Assembly (NCBI RefSeq): GCF_004365095.1
Contig: NZ_SOCN01000005.1
Span: forward strand, 1-33,840
From: Mycoplasmopsis mustelae
GTDB taxonomy: Bacteria > Bacillota_I > Bacilli_A > Mycoplasmatales > Metamycoplasmataceae
Direction of reading: 5' to 3'
Length of the DNA: 33,840 bases
Shown: positions 1 to 11,574 of the stretch, in pieces
Numbering within the stretch: position 1 is the first letter of the stretch
Layout of the letters: the number at the start of each line of letters is the position of its first letter
The notes under the pieces: generated by a model
Database searches by the model: none
Told to the model about the DNA's origin: nothing
What the model saw: only the letters and a program-made list of their open reading frames with translations
Program-made: the position numbers and the translations under genes

Positions 1-16
1 ATCAAACTCTCGAAAA
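1..16 (-). rRNA. 16S rRNA, 5' end only (partial)
   Basis: Read on the minus strand, the first bases of the window give CGAGAGTTTGAT, the universal start of bacterial 16S rRNA (the site of the common 27F primer). The gene runs out of the window to the left. The exact mature 5' end cannot be fixed; position 16 is approximate. The leader behind it (boxA-like element and a TATAAT) supports the call. Confidence 0.82.
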
Positions 17-40
17 AATTGACTGTCATGTTTTATATAT

Positions 41-116
41 CTAGTTTTCAAAGAACTTTTATAACACTTTTTTAAAATGTCGCTAAACTATTATAATGTA
101 AAATTTAAATTTACAA
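41..116 (-). promoter_or_regulatory. rRNA promoter and boxA-like leader for the 16S gene
   Basis: On the minus strand GTTCTTTGAAAACTAG (56 down to 41) resembles the boxA-like antitermination/processing element found ahead of 16S genes in Firmicutes. Upstream of it a perfect -10 box TATAAT lies at 95-90, and TTGTAA at 116-111 is a possible -35 with a short 15-base spacer. The start of transcription would be near position 83. The -10 and boxA are seen directly; the -35 is weak. Confidence 0.6.
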
Positions 117-226
117 AATAAATTTTATTTTTTTCATTTTTCATAATTAATGTATTTTAATATCAATAAATTAACAAAAGAGTGCAATATTATGTTACCA
201 TAACTTTTCTTAAAACAAATTTTTTT

Positions 227-252
227 GTTTATTATTTGTTTATTATTTGTTT
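227..252 (+). repeat. 11-bp tandem repeat (GTTTATTATTT x2 plus 4 bases)
   Basis: Two exact copies of GTTTATTATTT (227-237, 238-248) and the start of a third lie just upstream of the nuclease gene start at 270. The rest of the interval 117-269 is AT-rich with no gene. A repeat of this size could change copy number by slippage, but nothing here shows that it does. Confidence 0.7.
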
Positions 253-269
253 TTTATTCTATATAAAAT

Positions 270-878
270 ATGAAAACCATAAAAACTGTATTATTGAAAA
301 TTTGAAAACATAAATATTGATTTTTATCACCCGTTGTAATTCCCGTTATTTTAATACCTATACTTCAATCAAAACAATATATCAATAAAATTATTGCTGT
401 CGAGTTAATTAAAATCACAGATGGAGATACTTTAGAGGTTACCGACACAAACAAAAAGATTTATAATGTTAGATTGTATGGTATTGACACACCCGAAACA
501 CAAAAAGACTTTAAAGATGAAATTTTAGCTAAAGACGAAAATTTCTATGCACAATTAGCAAAGAAATATTTAATAAATTTATTAAATAATCAAACTTTAA
601 GCTTGCAAATTTTACAAAAAGATAAATATAATCGCTTTGTAGGAGTAATTTATTTAAATGATTTACAAATAAACAATTCTATTAATAATTTACTTGTCAA
701 AAATGGTTGAGCTAGAGTTTATTATATTCAAGATCAAAATCCAAAGAAGATGTACTTTATAAATAGTCAATGGAGTAAAAATTTTTATCAGATGTTATTA
801 AATTCACAAGAATATGCAAAGGATAACTTATTAGGTTTTTGAAAAGAAAATTATAATCACATCTTTCATAAAACCTAA
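270..878 (+). CDS. membrane-anchored thermonuclease (SNase-like)
   Basis: A 202-residue protein of the staphylococcal nuclease family, a calcium-dependent enzyme that cuts DNA and RNA. After a short basic start there is one hydrophobic segment (about residues 17-34, without a lipobox Cys), so the enzyme is probably anchored outside the membrane. The nuclease core begins with DGDT (residues 51-54) and RLYGIDTPE (68-76), which hold the equivalents of catalytic Arg35, Asp40 and Glu43. KDKYNRFVG supplies the second catalytic Arg (R122). TGA at 303, 318, 708 and 840 reads as Trp. The start is the ATG at 270, the only in-frame ATG ahead of the membrane segment; no clear Shine-Dalgarno precedes it. 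Mycoplasmas use surface nucleases to scavenge host nucleotides and to degrade extracellular traps; that role is inferred here. It stands alone between the divergent rRNA promoter and gyrB. Confidence 0.88.
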
Positions 879-901
879 CTTCGATTTTTAAATAAAAATG
901 A

Positions 902-950
902 TATAATTCTTTATACTTTTGTATATGATATTTAGTTAAAAACTAAATAT
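902..950 (+). promoter_or_regulatory. gyrB promoter (-10) and leader hairpin
   Basis: TATAAT at 902-907 is a consensus -10 box ahead of gyrB. Downstream, ATATTTAGTT (928-937) and AACTAAATAT (941-950) form a perfect 10-bp inverted repeat around AAA, followed by TTTTG. If transcription starts near 914 the hairpin lies at the 5' end of the mRNA, or it could be an operator. Both elements are seen directly; their use is inferred. Confidence 0.5.
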
Positions 951-986
951 TTTGTATCTTGTATCTCAAAATATTTTAGGGGTTAA

Positions 987-2937
<1,951 letters not shown>

Positions 2938-2939
<2 letters not shown>

Positions 2940-2980
2940 AAATAAAACAACACGTCTTTTTGCTGTGTTGTTTTATTTAA
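2938..2980. terminator. bidirectional terminator between gyrB and gpmI
   Basis: A perfect 14-bp stem (2940-2953 with 2965-2978) encloses an 11-base loop. The arms are rich in A on one side and T on the other, so the hairpin can end transcription from both directions. The last bases of gpmI (stop at 2973-2975) lie inside one arm. Confidence 0.85.
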
Positions 2981-4478
2981 TTAATAACGAGTCTGCATCC
3001 ATTTCTTTGGGTTTTGCTACATTAATGTAATCTAAAATAGTTGGAGCAATATTAGCTAAACAACCATTTTTTAATTTAACCGATTTATCACTACAAATCA
3101 ACATAACTGGACTGCTAGTGTGTTTGGTTGCCGGATTTCCTTTTTCATCTTCTGTAATTTCTGCATTTCCATGATCTGCGGTAATAAATACAGTAATATT
3201 ATTTTTTGTGCTTCAGTCAATAATGCGTTTAATTTGTGTATCTAAAAATGACACCGCTTTGATTGTAGATTTTAAATTTCCTGTATGTCCTACCATATCT
3301 GGGTTAGCAAAATTCATAATAGTTACATCATAATTTAATGCGTTTTCTAATAATGCATCAGTAATTCCTCGGGCCGACATTTCAGGCGCATCTGCATATG
3401 ATTCAACTTTTAGCGAATCAATCATAATCCGCTTTGAATTCTTAAACTCAATATCATTTCCACCATCCATAAAGTAAGTTACGTGTGCATATTTTTGAGT
3501 TTCTGCTAATCTAAGTTGACTTTTATTAGCCAATTCCAAAACGCGTCCAATTGGCATTGAAATCTGCATTTCATCAAAAGCTACTTCTGTTTTAATGCCT
3601 TCATATTTCATCATTGAAACAAATTTATTTATTTTAACAGGTACAATTGGTTGATTTTCATATAAATTTGAACCAACGAATAAATGACTCAATTGTCTTG
3701 CGCGATCTGGCCGGAAATTAAAGAAAATAATTGAATCACCATTTTTAATAAAACTTTCTTTAGATAAAGTCGAATTAATAGCAGGAACAAAAAATTCATC
3801 TGAAATATTTTGATGGTATTGCGATTCTACATATGAAACTGCATCTGTAAATGAATGCTGACAGTTTCCTAAAAGGGCTTGATAAGATTTTTCAATTCGA
3901 TCAAACATTTTGTCTCTATCCATTGCATAAAATCTTCCAGCAACAGAAGCAATGTGATAGTTGTATTTTTTACAAATATTTTGTAATTTTTGCATTGATG
4001 TTTTGATTGATCGTGGCGCCACATCCCTTCCGTCTCCAAAAACGTGTACAGAAACTTTTTTTAAACCATTTTCGTAAGCTGCATCTAATAATTCAAATAA
4101 ATGGTCCTCTAACGAATGTACACCACCAGGTGATAAAAGACCCATTAAATGTAGTGTAGAATTATTCTTTTGAACATCAGTAAATGCTTGTTGAAATGCA
4201 GGTGCTACTTTAAAAGTTCCGTTTTTTAACGCGTTTTTTATTAGTGATAGTCCAGTATATACAATTGTACCTGCGCCAATATTAAGATGTCCAACTTCTG
4301 AATTTCCCATTTGTCCTTGAGGTAAACCCACATATTCACCTGATGCTTGGATTAAAGAATTTGGATATTCTGCAAACAATTTATCAAAAGTCGGGGTATC
4401 AGCAAGCGCAAATCCATTTCCTTGTGTTTCTTCTCTAATACCTAAACCATCAATAACTATTAAAATAACTTTTTTCAT
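2973..4478 (-). CDS. gpmI: 2,3-bisphosphoglycerate-independent phosphoglycerate mutase
   Basis: A 501-residue manganese enzyme that interconverts 3- and 2-phosphoglycerate in glycolysis, the main energy pathway of mycoplasmas. The protein opens with VILIVIDGLG, whose Asp binds metal. GNSEVGHLNIGAG contains the Ser that carries the phosphate during catalysis, and VFGDGRDVAPRS and NFRPDRARQLS are phosphoglycerate-binding elements. Near the end ITADHGNAE and a KHTSSPV segment complete the metal site. One in-frame TGA (3213) is Trp. AAGGAAAG lies just before the ATG. The length matches the usual 505-515 residues. The upstream DUF2779 gene ends 59 bases before the start, so co-transcription with the nuclease pair is possible. 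The stop codon falls in the terminator shared with gyrB. Confidence 0.97.
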
Positions 4479-4537
4479 TTCTTTCCTTAATTTTAAACAA
4501 ATATATTTTTATTTTATCAAAATATTAAATTTAGTCG

Positions 4538-6847
4538 CTAAAAGTTTCTACTTTTTTCTTGGATTGTTAACTTTGAATCTTTTATTATATATTGAGTATT
4601 AGCTGCATTAATCAATTTATATTCGAAATCACTTAAGTTTTTAAACTTTAAACTAAATAGATACATAATAAAATCATATACCATAATCATTGCTCTAACA
4701 TCGTTTTCACAGTATTTTTTTAAATTCGGTACTATATTATTGATTCAAACGATGTCATTTGTCGCACCCAAATATCTTAAAATTGCTTCTTCCATTGCCA
4801 TAGTACCTTTTTGAATTATTAGTTCATTATATGGAATTATTTTATGTTTTAGATTTAAATTCATATGAGTAATATATTTTTCGATTTTCTTTATTGAAAA
4901 ATAATATTTTAAAAAATTAATATTAATTAATTTTTTAAATACAGTAAGATTATTTTTTATAAAATCTTTCTTATTTTCTACTAATTTGAGTTCATTATTA
5001 ACTTCTGTAAAACTTCCAAAATCATTTACATTTACATTTTGACGGTTTTTAGCGCTAAAGCAATCCGCTAAATCAATAGTATTATTATTTATTCAAACAA
5101 TCTTAATGATAAAATCATTGAGATTGTTATATTTTTGATCTAATCAAGCTCTAAAGTCTGGATCTTTTTTATATGTATTTTCAACTAGCTTGGCAATTTC
5201 TTTATTTCTTGTATTCTCGTAAGTTTTATTATAAACCACATAACTATCACATTTGTTAGCATAAATTGCTTCAATAACCTCAACCAAACCTTTTATTGTC
5301 AAATCTTTTGTATCTAAAACTATATTTTCGCAACTTATTTCAACTCCATTTTGCGTAATAATTACAGAAACTTGATTTACTACTTGATTATAAGGTGCAA
5401 TCCCATCTAAAGGTGGGTATAAATCCGAAAAACCTTCATAGTCATATCAACAAACTTTGGCATCTTTTTGGTGTAAATTAATGATTTGATTTAATGCTTC
5501 AATATTAAAATAATTATCATTTTTGTTAAATCGTTTCATTTCGGTTGCTAATGCAGTTAAACTTAATTTACTCTTTTTATTAAAAAATGACATTGAAATA
5601 TCATCAAAATCTTTACCTAAATAAAGTTTTAATAGTAGTAGTTTTTCTTCTTTGTTTATATAAGAAGAATCTGAAATTTCGAAATAATCTAAATTTTGAT
5701 TATAAAAACTCGGTTCAATTAATCATCTTTGATTTTCTTTAAATCTTTGTTCTTCGTTAAATGATGAAAAATATTTAATTGCAGCAAAATTGCATTTTTC
5801 TTGAAATTCCTTATATGCTTTTGTAACTAAATTAACATAAAAGTGAAAATCTTCTATATAAATCGGTTCAGATATTTGGTCCTGTAAAACAGTAATTTTA
5901 AAATTTTTATAATCTCAATTAAATTTTGTTTCTTGCGTAGACAAAAAATCTATTTTATTAGATTTTTTAGGAAATTTTTTACTTTTGACAGATCAAATAA
6001 AATTATTTTTACTTTGTTTATCATATTCATTTTTAGAGTTAAGCAGTAAAATATCTCCACTTTTCTTTAAACAATTATCTATTTCTACTTGATATGGACT
6101 AGCATTTCTATTTTTGGTTTTAGAAATAGATTTAGTTGATATTGCCGCATATGATTCATAAAAATTAATAATATCTTTTTTTATTTCTCCATTCACTTTA
6201 ACTAATGGATCGATAATAATAACTGACATATCCGAAATCTTTATTTGGTTGTACTTGAAAATATTATAAATATAAAAGTGTTTATAATACATCTCAAATT
6301 TGGTTCTAGTTGTATAACTTAACAAAACTATTTTTTCTCTCTTTTTGTCAAATATAAAAAAAGGTGCTACAAAATCAAATTCATTTTGTTTTAACAAAAT
6401 ATTACCAGAAAAAATTATATCAATATGTGGATTCCGAATAGCCTCAATTGTTTCTATGTGTTTTGTAGTATAATCAGCTTTAGACGAGATATAAGCAACA
6501 TTGTTTTCTGGAATTTGATATTTTTTTAAATATCAAAAAAAAGCATCTCTTGTATAACGTTCATAATTATCTTTAGATACTTTTATATAACTCTCATTTG
6601 TGGACTTTACTTCTAGCGAGATTTCATGTAAGTTATTAATTTCTTCAAAAAGTTCATAAAAATTTGCTTTTTCTTCATCATTATTATCTTCATCATCAGT
6701 TTCAATATAAATTTGTAAATTTGAATTTTTTTGAATTTCTTTTTTTAATTCATCTAACAAAGTTTTTCCGGTTCAAATTAAAGCCGGATTGTAACCAAAA
6801 ACTCTTTTAAAAATATTTCAAGTAATTTTTATATTATTCTTCAACAT
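4538..6847 (-). CDS. DUF2779-domain protein, predicted exonuclease-fold
   Basis: A 769-residue protein I place in the DUF2779 family from the motif WYDYEGFSDLYPPLDGIAPY (about residue 467 on) and the late motif KKYCENDVRAM. Together these give the pattern of a DEDD-type 3'-5' exonuclease: Asp469 and Glu471 early, Asp716 late. The N-terminal half (to about residue 420) is Lys/Asn-rich with no motif I recognise; in related families this part often carries a second nuclease domain. About ten TGA codons read as Trp keep a single frame from 6847 to 4538. The ATG at 6847 lies inside the end of the DUF2130 gene (14-base overlap, different frame) behind GAGGA, so the two are translationally coupled. 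Function is not established; nucleic-acid cleavage is inferred from the fold motif. Confidence 0.75.
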
Positions 6848-8282
6848 CAATTAAATCCTCGTCTTTGATATCTTCAATCTCTAAACCTTCAAATTCTTGA
6901 ATGTTGTTAAGTGATTTTCTTTCTAGTTTAGAAAGACTTTTTATAAATTCGCTTTTATCAAAAGTATTCAGTGCTCCTTGAATTTTACTAAATGATGTAT
7001 TTACTATTTCGTCTGCTTTTTTACGAATTTTTTCTCCTTCACCGATAATTGTTTCAGCAGATTTTTTCATACTCTCAATCTTTTTAGAAATAATTAATAT
7101 ATTTTTTTCTATTTTTTCTCTAATAAATTTATCAAATTTAGTTAATATTTCTTGCTTAGAATTAAATTCTATTTGACTTTCTATAAGTTGACTTTTTTGT
7201 CATATTATGTCCCTTAATAGTTTCACTAAATTAACTAAAAATTTATAACGAACTATATAAATTTTTTCAAAACCAGCAACTTTCTGTATATAAATTTCTT
7301 TATCAGGTTCTAATTCAGTAACTAAAATTGCGTAATCTGCTTGATAATTCCTTCTATCTTTTTCTAATTTATCTAAAAAATCTTTATTTTTTTTAGTCCC
7401 TTTTTCAGTACTTCTATTTTTTGCTTCTATAATAACTGTCCCCATTTTTACATTAGTATTGTTTTCTTTTTTTAGAAATCTTATCTCAAAATCAGGCTTC
7501 TTTCCTTCTTTTGCTATATTACTCTTTTCTATTTCTATTTCATTATCAAAATCAAAAGCTTCTTCTAATAAATTTAATAAAAAATCTTCAAAAACTTCCC
7601 CTACTTCTTTGGTTGATGAAAAGTTTCGACTTTTATTGTATGTGTCAACTTGAATCATTAGATTATTATTTTTTTGTTTTAGTTCTTCATTTTCTCTACC
7701 AGTATTTTCTAAGTCTTTTTTTATAACTTCATATTGTGTTTCTAAACTAAAATATTTTTGTTGCATTTCCAATGCAATTTTATTTTTTTGAATTTCAAAA
7801 TCTTTATCTTTATTTTCTAAAATATTTTTAAGATTTTGAATTTTATTTTCCAACTGAGTCTTATTTAATTCAATAGCACTATTAATTAAATCTTGCTGCT
7901 TGAGTTCTAAACTATCAATAATTTCTTTTTTATCTTTTTTAAATTGTTCATTTAAATTTTTACGAATTTCATCTATCTCTCTACGATGCTCCTTTTGAAG
8001 CTTCTCTAATTTATTGATTTGTTCGTTTTGTAATTTTATATACTCAGGGGAATTGATTACTTTAAAAGAATTTTCTCCCAATAATTCTTTTTTTATCTCT
8101 TCTTTTGCTGCTTTAGACATTTTTTGCTTAAATTCTGCGATAACATCAACTAATTCTGTTGTATCAATGTTTAATAAATCATTAATGCTAAAATAATCTC
8201 CATTTGCAACACTTTCATCCTGAATATAGAATTCTAATTTATCTAAATTTTTAATAGTAATCTTAACTTTTTTTGATTGCAC
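6834..8282 (-). CDS. DUF2130 protein, predicted PD-(D/E)xK nuclease with coiled coil
   Basis: A 482-residue protein in three parts. Residues about 1-85 are a small leading domain. Residues about 90-210 are a long Lys/Glu/Gln-rich coiled coil. Then comes a DUF2130 domain with GEVFEDFLLNLLEEAF, KPDFEI (Asp264) and VIIEAKNRS (Glu286, Lys288), followed by ADYAILVTELEP. The Asp...Glu-x-Lys set is the active-site pattern of PD-(D/E)xK nucleases, as in RmuC-like proteins. I chose the GTG start at 8282 because GGAGG sits five bases upstream (8292-8288); a TTG at 8294 has no such site. TGA at 7200 is Trp, joining two pieces of frame. The 3' end overlaps the DUF2779 gene by 14 bases. The substrate is unknown; DNA repair or defence are both possible. 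Confidence 0.78.
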
Positions 8283-8417
8283 GATATCCTCCAAAACCTT
8301 AATTGTCTTTACTTTAATATATAAATTTTAATGAAAAAGAACCGAAAAAGAACTAAATACGGAAAATGATTTTAAAAATGTTGTAAAATTTTATTACTAC
8401 CAAGTATAAGGGGGTTT

Positions 8418-9800
8418 ATGTCGCAAGAAAATATAGATTCAAACCAAGAAAATAAAATAAATTTAGAGAACTTAGATCCAGCCATTAATGAAGCTGAAAA
8501 AATTCATAAAAACAAAAGTTTTGTTTCAAAACTTAGTTCAAAAGCTTTAAATGAAGAAATTGGCCAATTATTAGTTGGCGAAGATCAAAATAAAACTCGC
8601 TTGGTAAAGAAAAACACAATCTACAAACGTACCAAAATGGCTAATTTTGGTCTTAAATTAAGTAATTTTTATTCACAAATGCCAACTTGAAAATTATTAA
8701 GCATAACTATAATTACAGCAATTGTATTTGGTGTAATTTCAGTTTTTTTAGTTAAAAATGTTGGTATATATAATTTTGGATTAGCAGCATTTGGTCAAGC
8801 ATTTTCACGTCTATTAGTGGTGTTATTATCAGAAGGTTCAGTTTCATTAGTAATACGTAATTTATTAGATCAATTTGTATTTTGATTAGCTTATATAATT
8901 TTAAGCATTCCTATTTTTATCTTTGGTTATAAAAAAATTGGCAAATCCTTTTCGGATTTGACTGTACTATTTTTAGTAGTATCATCAGTAGTTTCATTCT
9001 CATTGGGTTTTATTCCAAAAATCGGAAACGTGTATTTAATTGGTGATTTTTCAAATACTGAAATACAAAAGTCTCTTACTAATTGACAAAAACCGCTTAG
9101 CGGAATTATCCCATTAAATTGAAAAGATGGCGGGAATATAATTGCATTATTTATTTTTGCAATTGTTTATGGATATTTATTGGCTTGAATTTTTGCAATA
9201 ATTCAAATTATTGGTGGAACAGCAGGAGTTACCGGAATCATCGGGGAATGATATTCAAATACAAAGCAAAAATCTTTTGGTTCTATTTCTGGCTATATTA
9301 ACATCATTATCGTTTTAATTGGTGTATTAATTGGGTCTTGATTACCTGGTTCATTATTATTAGATGGCGTTTCAAAAAATCCAGGAAATTTATCAGCAGA
9401 AAAATTATCACAAATTAATAGTTTAAAATGATCATTTCAATTATACTTATCACCAAATTTTGTAGCAACCATTCTCTCTAATATTGTTTATATTATTATT
9501 TTAAATAAATTATATCCTAAATTCAAACTAGTTCGTGTAGAAATCTATTCAATGAATATGTCTTTAGAAATCGCGCGCAAAATAAAACGTGATAAAAAAA
9601 TTGTTACCGGTGTAAGTTTATTTAAAGCCAAAGGTGGTTATAGTAAAAATGATATCGATGTGGTTACTTCAATCACCTTATTTAGACAAGTTAATCGCAT
9701 AATTAAAGATGTTAGAAAAATAGATCCTGATGCATTTATATCAATTTCCAATGTAACAAGTATTGATGGTTATATTTATCTACCACAAGATAAGTTTTAA
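8418..9800 (+). CDS. YitT-like membrane protein with C-terminal DUF2179
   Basis: A 460-residue protein. The first ~90 residues are hydrophilic and Lys/Asn/Glu-rich, probably cytoplasmic. They are followed by several hydrophobic segments between about residues 92 and 370, with FGLAAFGQAFSRLL and the Gly-rich stretch IIGGTAGVTGIIGEWYS typical of YitT/DUF161 proteins. The last ~85 residues (VRVEIYSMNMSLE to the end) match a DUF2179 domain, a small soluble module common at the end of YitT proteins. Many TGA codons code Trp. AAGGGGG lies just ahead of the ATG. The biochemical role of this family is not known. The gene is transcribed away from the DUF2130 gene and ends at a hairpin. Confidence 0.85.
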
Positions 9801-9806
9801 TAAAAA

Positions 9807-9859
9807 ACACAAGATAGAGTTTTTTAATTTTTATTTTTTGTACTCTGAAAATCTTGTGT
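9807..9859 (+). terminator. hairpin after the YitT gene (possible terminator)
   Basis: ACACAAGAT (9807-9815) pairs with ATCTTGTGT (9851-9859), and AGAGT (9816-9820) with ACTCT (9842-9846), around a T-rich loop. No clean T-run follows the second arm, so it may end transcription poorly or act as an mRNA 3' end stabiliser. Confidence 0.45.
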
Positions 9860-9908
9860 AATCTATAAGAATTTTTGACATTACTTTATCTAAAACTTTT
9901 TGAAAAAA

Positions 9909-9937
9909 TTTTTGTAATATTTTTTTTATGCTATAAT
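9909..9937 (+). promoter_or_regulatory. promoter of the tRNA-Leu/tRNA-Lys unit
   Basis: TATAAT at 9932-9937 lies 24 bases before the tRNA-Leu gene. TTTTTG at 9909-9914 gives a 17-base spacer as a possible -35. The -10 is a perfect consensus. Confidence 0.65.
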
Positions 9938-9960
9938 AAATTAGCAATTAACAAGATGTT

Positions 9961-10046
9961 GCCCAGGTGGCGGAATGGTAGACGCAAGGGACTTAAAATC
10001 CCTCGGTCGCAAGACCGTGCTGGTTCAAGTCCAGTCTTGGGCACCA
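9961..10046 (+). tRNA. tRNA-Leu (UAA)
   Basis: A cloverleaf with seven-base acceptor arms GCCCAGG and CTTGGGC, anticodon TAA in ACTTAAAAT, a long variable arm (CTCGGTCGCAAGACCGT) as expected for leucine, the T loop GTTCAAGTC, and an encoded CCA end. Confidence 0.97.
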
Positions 10047-10054
10047 TAACTTTT

Positions 10055-10130
10055 GCGTCCTTAGCTCAGTAGGTAGAGCAAATGGCTTTTAACCATTGGG
10101 TCAGAGGTTCGAATCCTCTAGGACGTACCA
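10055..10130 (+). tRNA. tRNA-Lys (UUU)
   Basis: A 76-base cloverleaf: acceptor GCGTCCT pairs with AGGACGT (first pair G-T), D arm AGCTCAGTAGGTAGAGC, anticodon TTT in CTTTTAA, T loop GGTTCGAATCC, and encoded CCA. It lies eight bases after tRNA-Leu and is clearly co-transcribed with it. Confidence 0.97.
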
Positions 10131-10142
10131 TTTCAAGAAATT

Positions 10143-10166
10143 GACCAAGGCCTTTTGGTCTTTTTT
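10143..10166 (+). terminator. terminator of the tRNA-Leu/Lys unit
   Basis: GACCAA and TTGGTC form a six-pair stem around GGCCTT, followed directly by six T residues. It lies 12 bases after tRNA-Lys. Confidence 0.85.
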
Positions 10167-10413
10167 ATATTTTTAAATTTTTAATTAATAAAACCTTAAA
10201 GTATAAAATTAAGTGGTTTTTATAATGCAATTAAATTAAAAATAAATCAAACCAATGTATCCTTATATATCAATTTTTTTTCAAACGTACCAACTCTTTT
10301 AAGTAAACTTAAAAATATTTTTTGATGTAATTGATATGATTAAACCTTTACATATAAGCAATATATGCGTTTTAATTTATCCTTTTTGCACATTAATCTT
10401 AGATGAATTATAC
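10167..10413. other. intergenic, no feature seen
   Basis: This AT-rich stretch lies between two converging tRNA transcription units. I see no gene, repeat or structured element beyond the terminators at each end. Confidence 0.6.
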
Positions 10414-10444
10414 AAAAATAAAAAAAAGAAGCAGCGCTTCTTTT
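10414..10444 (-). terminator. terminator of the rplM-rpsI-tRNA-Ile block
   Basis: AAAAGAAGC (10424-10432) and GCTTCTTTT (10436-10444) form a perfect nine-pair stem around a three-base loop. On the minus strand it is followed by a T-rich run, so it ends minus-strand transcription after tRNA-Ile. Confidence 0.85.
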
Positions 10445-10459
10445 GGTCAATAAATGAAA

Positions 10460-10536
10460 TGGTGCGAACGAATGGACTTGAACCATCGACCTCACGATTA
10501 TCAGTCGTGTGCTCTAACCAGCTGAGCTACGCTCGC
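10460..10536 (-). tRNA. tRNA-Ile (GAU)
   Basis: Minus-strand 77-base cloverleaf: acceptor GCGAGCG pairs with CGTTCGC, D arm AGCTCAGCTGGTTAGAGC, anticodon GAT in CTGATAA, T loop GGTTCAAGTCC, encoded CCA. It has its own promoter and lies 63 bases after rpsI. Confidence 0.97.
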
Positions 10537-10553
10537 ATAGGTTGCTTTGATCA

Positions 10554-10581
10554 ATTATACCACGAAAAGTAAATTAATCAA
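10554..10581 (-). promoter_or_regulatory. tRNA-Ile promoter
   Basis: On the minus strand TTGATT (10581-10576), a 16-base spacer and TGGTATAAT (extended -10, TATAAT at 10559-10554) form a near-consensus promoter. Transcription would start about ten bases before the tRNA. Confidence 0.75.
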
Positions 10582-10599
10582 GCATTATTGAAATTAAAA

Positions 10600-10995
10600 T
10601 TAACGTTTTGAGAATTGTCTTGCACGACGTGCTGCACGTAATCCTGGCTTCTTACGTTCTTTAGCACGAGCATCTCTTGTAAGCATTCCGGCTTGTTTTA
10701 GAACTGCGCGATAATCAGCGCTTGCTTCTAATAATGCTCGAGCAATACCTAGTCTAATCGCCCCGGCTTGACCACTTAATCCACCACCAGCAACAATAAC
10801 CGAAACATCAAAAGTTCCTTGAGTTTCTGTTAAAACAAAGGGCTGATTTGCATCTTTTAAATAAATATCAGATGTTAAATATTCGCGAGCTTCACGTTTA
10901 TTAATTAAGAATTTTCCTGTTCCCGGTGTTAATTTAACACGAGCAACTGACGATTTTCTTCTACCCAATCCACGGTATTCAATATTTTTAGCCAT
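10600..10995 (-). CDS. rpsI: 30S ribosomal protein uS9
   Basis: 131 residues, the normal length for uS9, which binds 16S rRNA in the head of the small subunit. [16 protein letters not shown] at the start, [22 protein letters not shown] in the middle and the basic tail ending in [17 protein letters not shown] are diagnostic; the final Arg contacts P-site tRNA. Its ATG overlaps the stop of rplM by one base (TAATG), so translation is coupled. The pair rplM-rpsI is universal in bacteria. Confidence 0.98.
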   Translation of the reverse strand: MAKNIEYRGLGRRKSSVARVKLTPGTGKFLINKREAREYLTSDIYLKDANQPFVLTETQGTFDVSVIVAGGGLSGQAGAIRLGIARALLEASADYRAVLKQAGMLTRDARAKERKKPGLRAARRARQFSKR

Positions 10996-11429
10996 TATTT
11001 AACCTCTAATCTTTCCGGATTTTGTGCTACTTGTTTATGTTCTGGACCTGCATATACAAACAAATTACGACGTTGTTTATTTCCAAGTTTTGTATGAGGA
11101 ATCATTCCACTTACTGCTTTTTCAATTAAAGCAGTAGGTCTTTTTACTCTTAATTTTGCAGCTGTTATACTTTTTAAACCACCAGGATATCCTGAGTGTG
11201 AGTAATAAATTTTTTGTTCTTCTTTTTTAGCTGTTAAAACTACTTTTTCTGCATTAATAATAATTACATTATCACCCATATCAGCATGCGGAGTAAAAGT
11301 TGGTTTATTTTTTCCCCTTAAAACTGAAGCCACAAATGTAGCTAAACGCCCTAATACTTGGCCATCTGCGTCAACTACAAATCACTTCTTATTTGCTTGT
11401 TGTGTATTCACAATTGTTGTTTGTCTCAT
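10995..11429 (-). CDS. rplM: 50S ribosomal protein uL13
   Basis: 144 residues, as usual for uL13, an early 23S-binding assembly protein. [39 protein letters not shown] and [12 protein letters not shown] are family motifs. The start is the ATG at 11429 behind AGGAGG. One TGA (about 11384) is the conserved Trp of KKWFV. A TATAAT promoter lies about 70 bases upstream. Confidence 0.98.
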
Positions 11430-11467
11430 ACAACCTCCTACGTTAATTTTATAGATTTTGATTGAAA

Positions 11468-11501
11468 TTTACAAATTTTTGTAAAGTGCTAAAATATTAT
11501 A
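11468..11501 (-). promoter_or_regulatory. rplM-rpsI promoter and leader inverted repeat
   Basis: On the minus strand TATAAT occupies 11501-11496. Within the leader, an 18-base symmetric element TTTACAAAAATTTGTAAA spans 11485-11468. Many bacteria control rplM-rpsI by a structured leader bound by L13; this one is too short to assign to a known leader class. Confidence 0.5.
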
Positions 11502-11574
11502 ACACATCCTAAAAAAATTAAATATTTTTTAATATTTCTTTTAATCAAACTTTTTTATCTATATATAAATAGTT

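Noticed and set aside
221-252. T-rich repeated stretch considered as part of a CRISPR-like or IS end
   Set aside because: Only two 11-base units without spacers or flanking inverted repeats; a simple low-complexity tandem repeat.
4538-8282. The nuclease pair as a CRISPR-Cas (Cas4-like) module
   Set aside because: There are no repeat-spacer arrays or other Cas proteins in the window, and the DUF2130 protein lacks the Cys cluster of Cas4.
9875-10072. Open frame crossing the tRNA-Leu and tRNA-Lys genes
   Set aside because: It runs straight through two perfect cloverleaf tRNAs. The same applies to the frame at 10336-10572 over tRNA-Ile.
10143-10444. The tRNA genes as an integration (att) site for a mobile element
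   Set aside because: No duplicated tRNA 3' end, integrase or foreign block is visible next to any of the three tRNAs.
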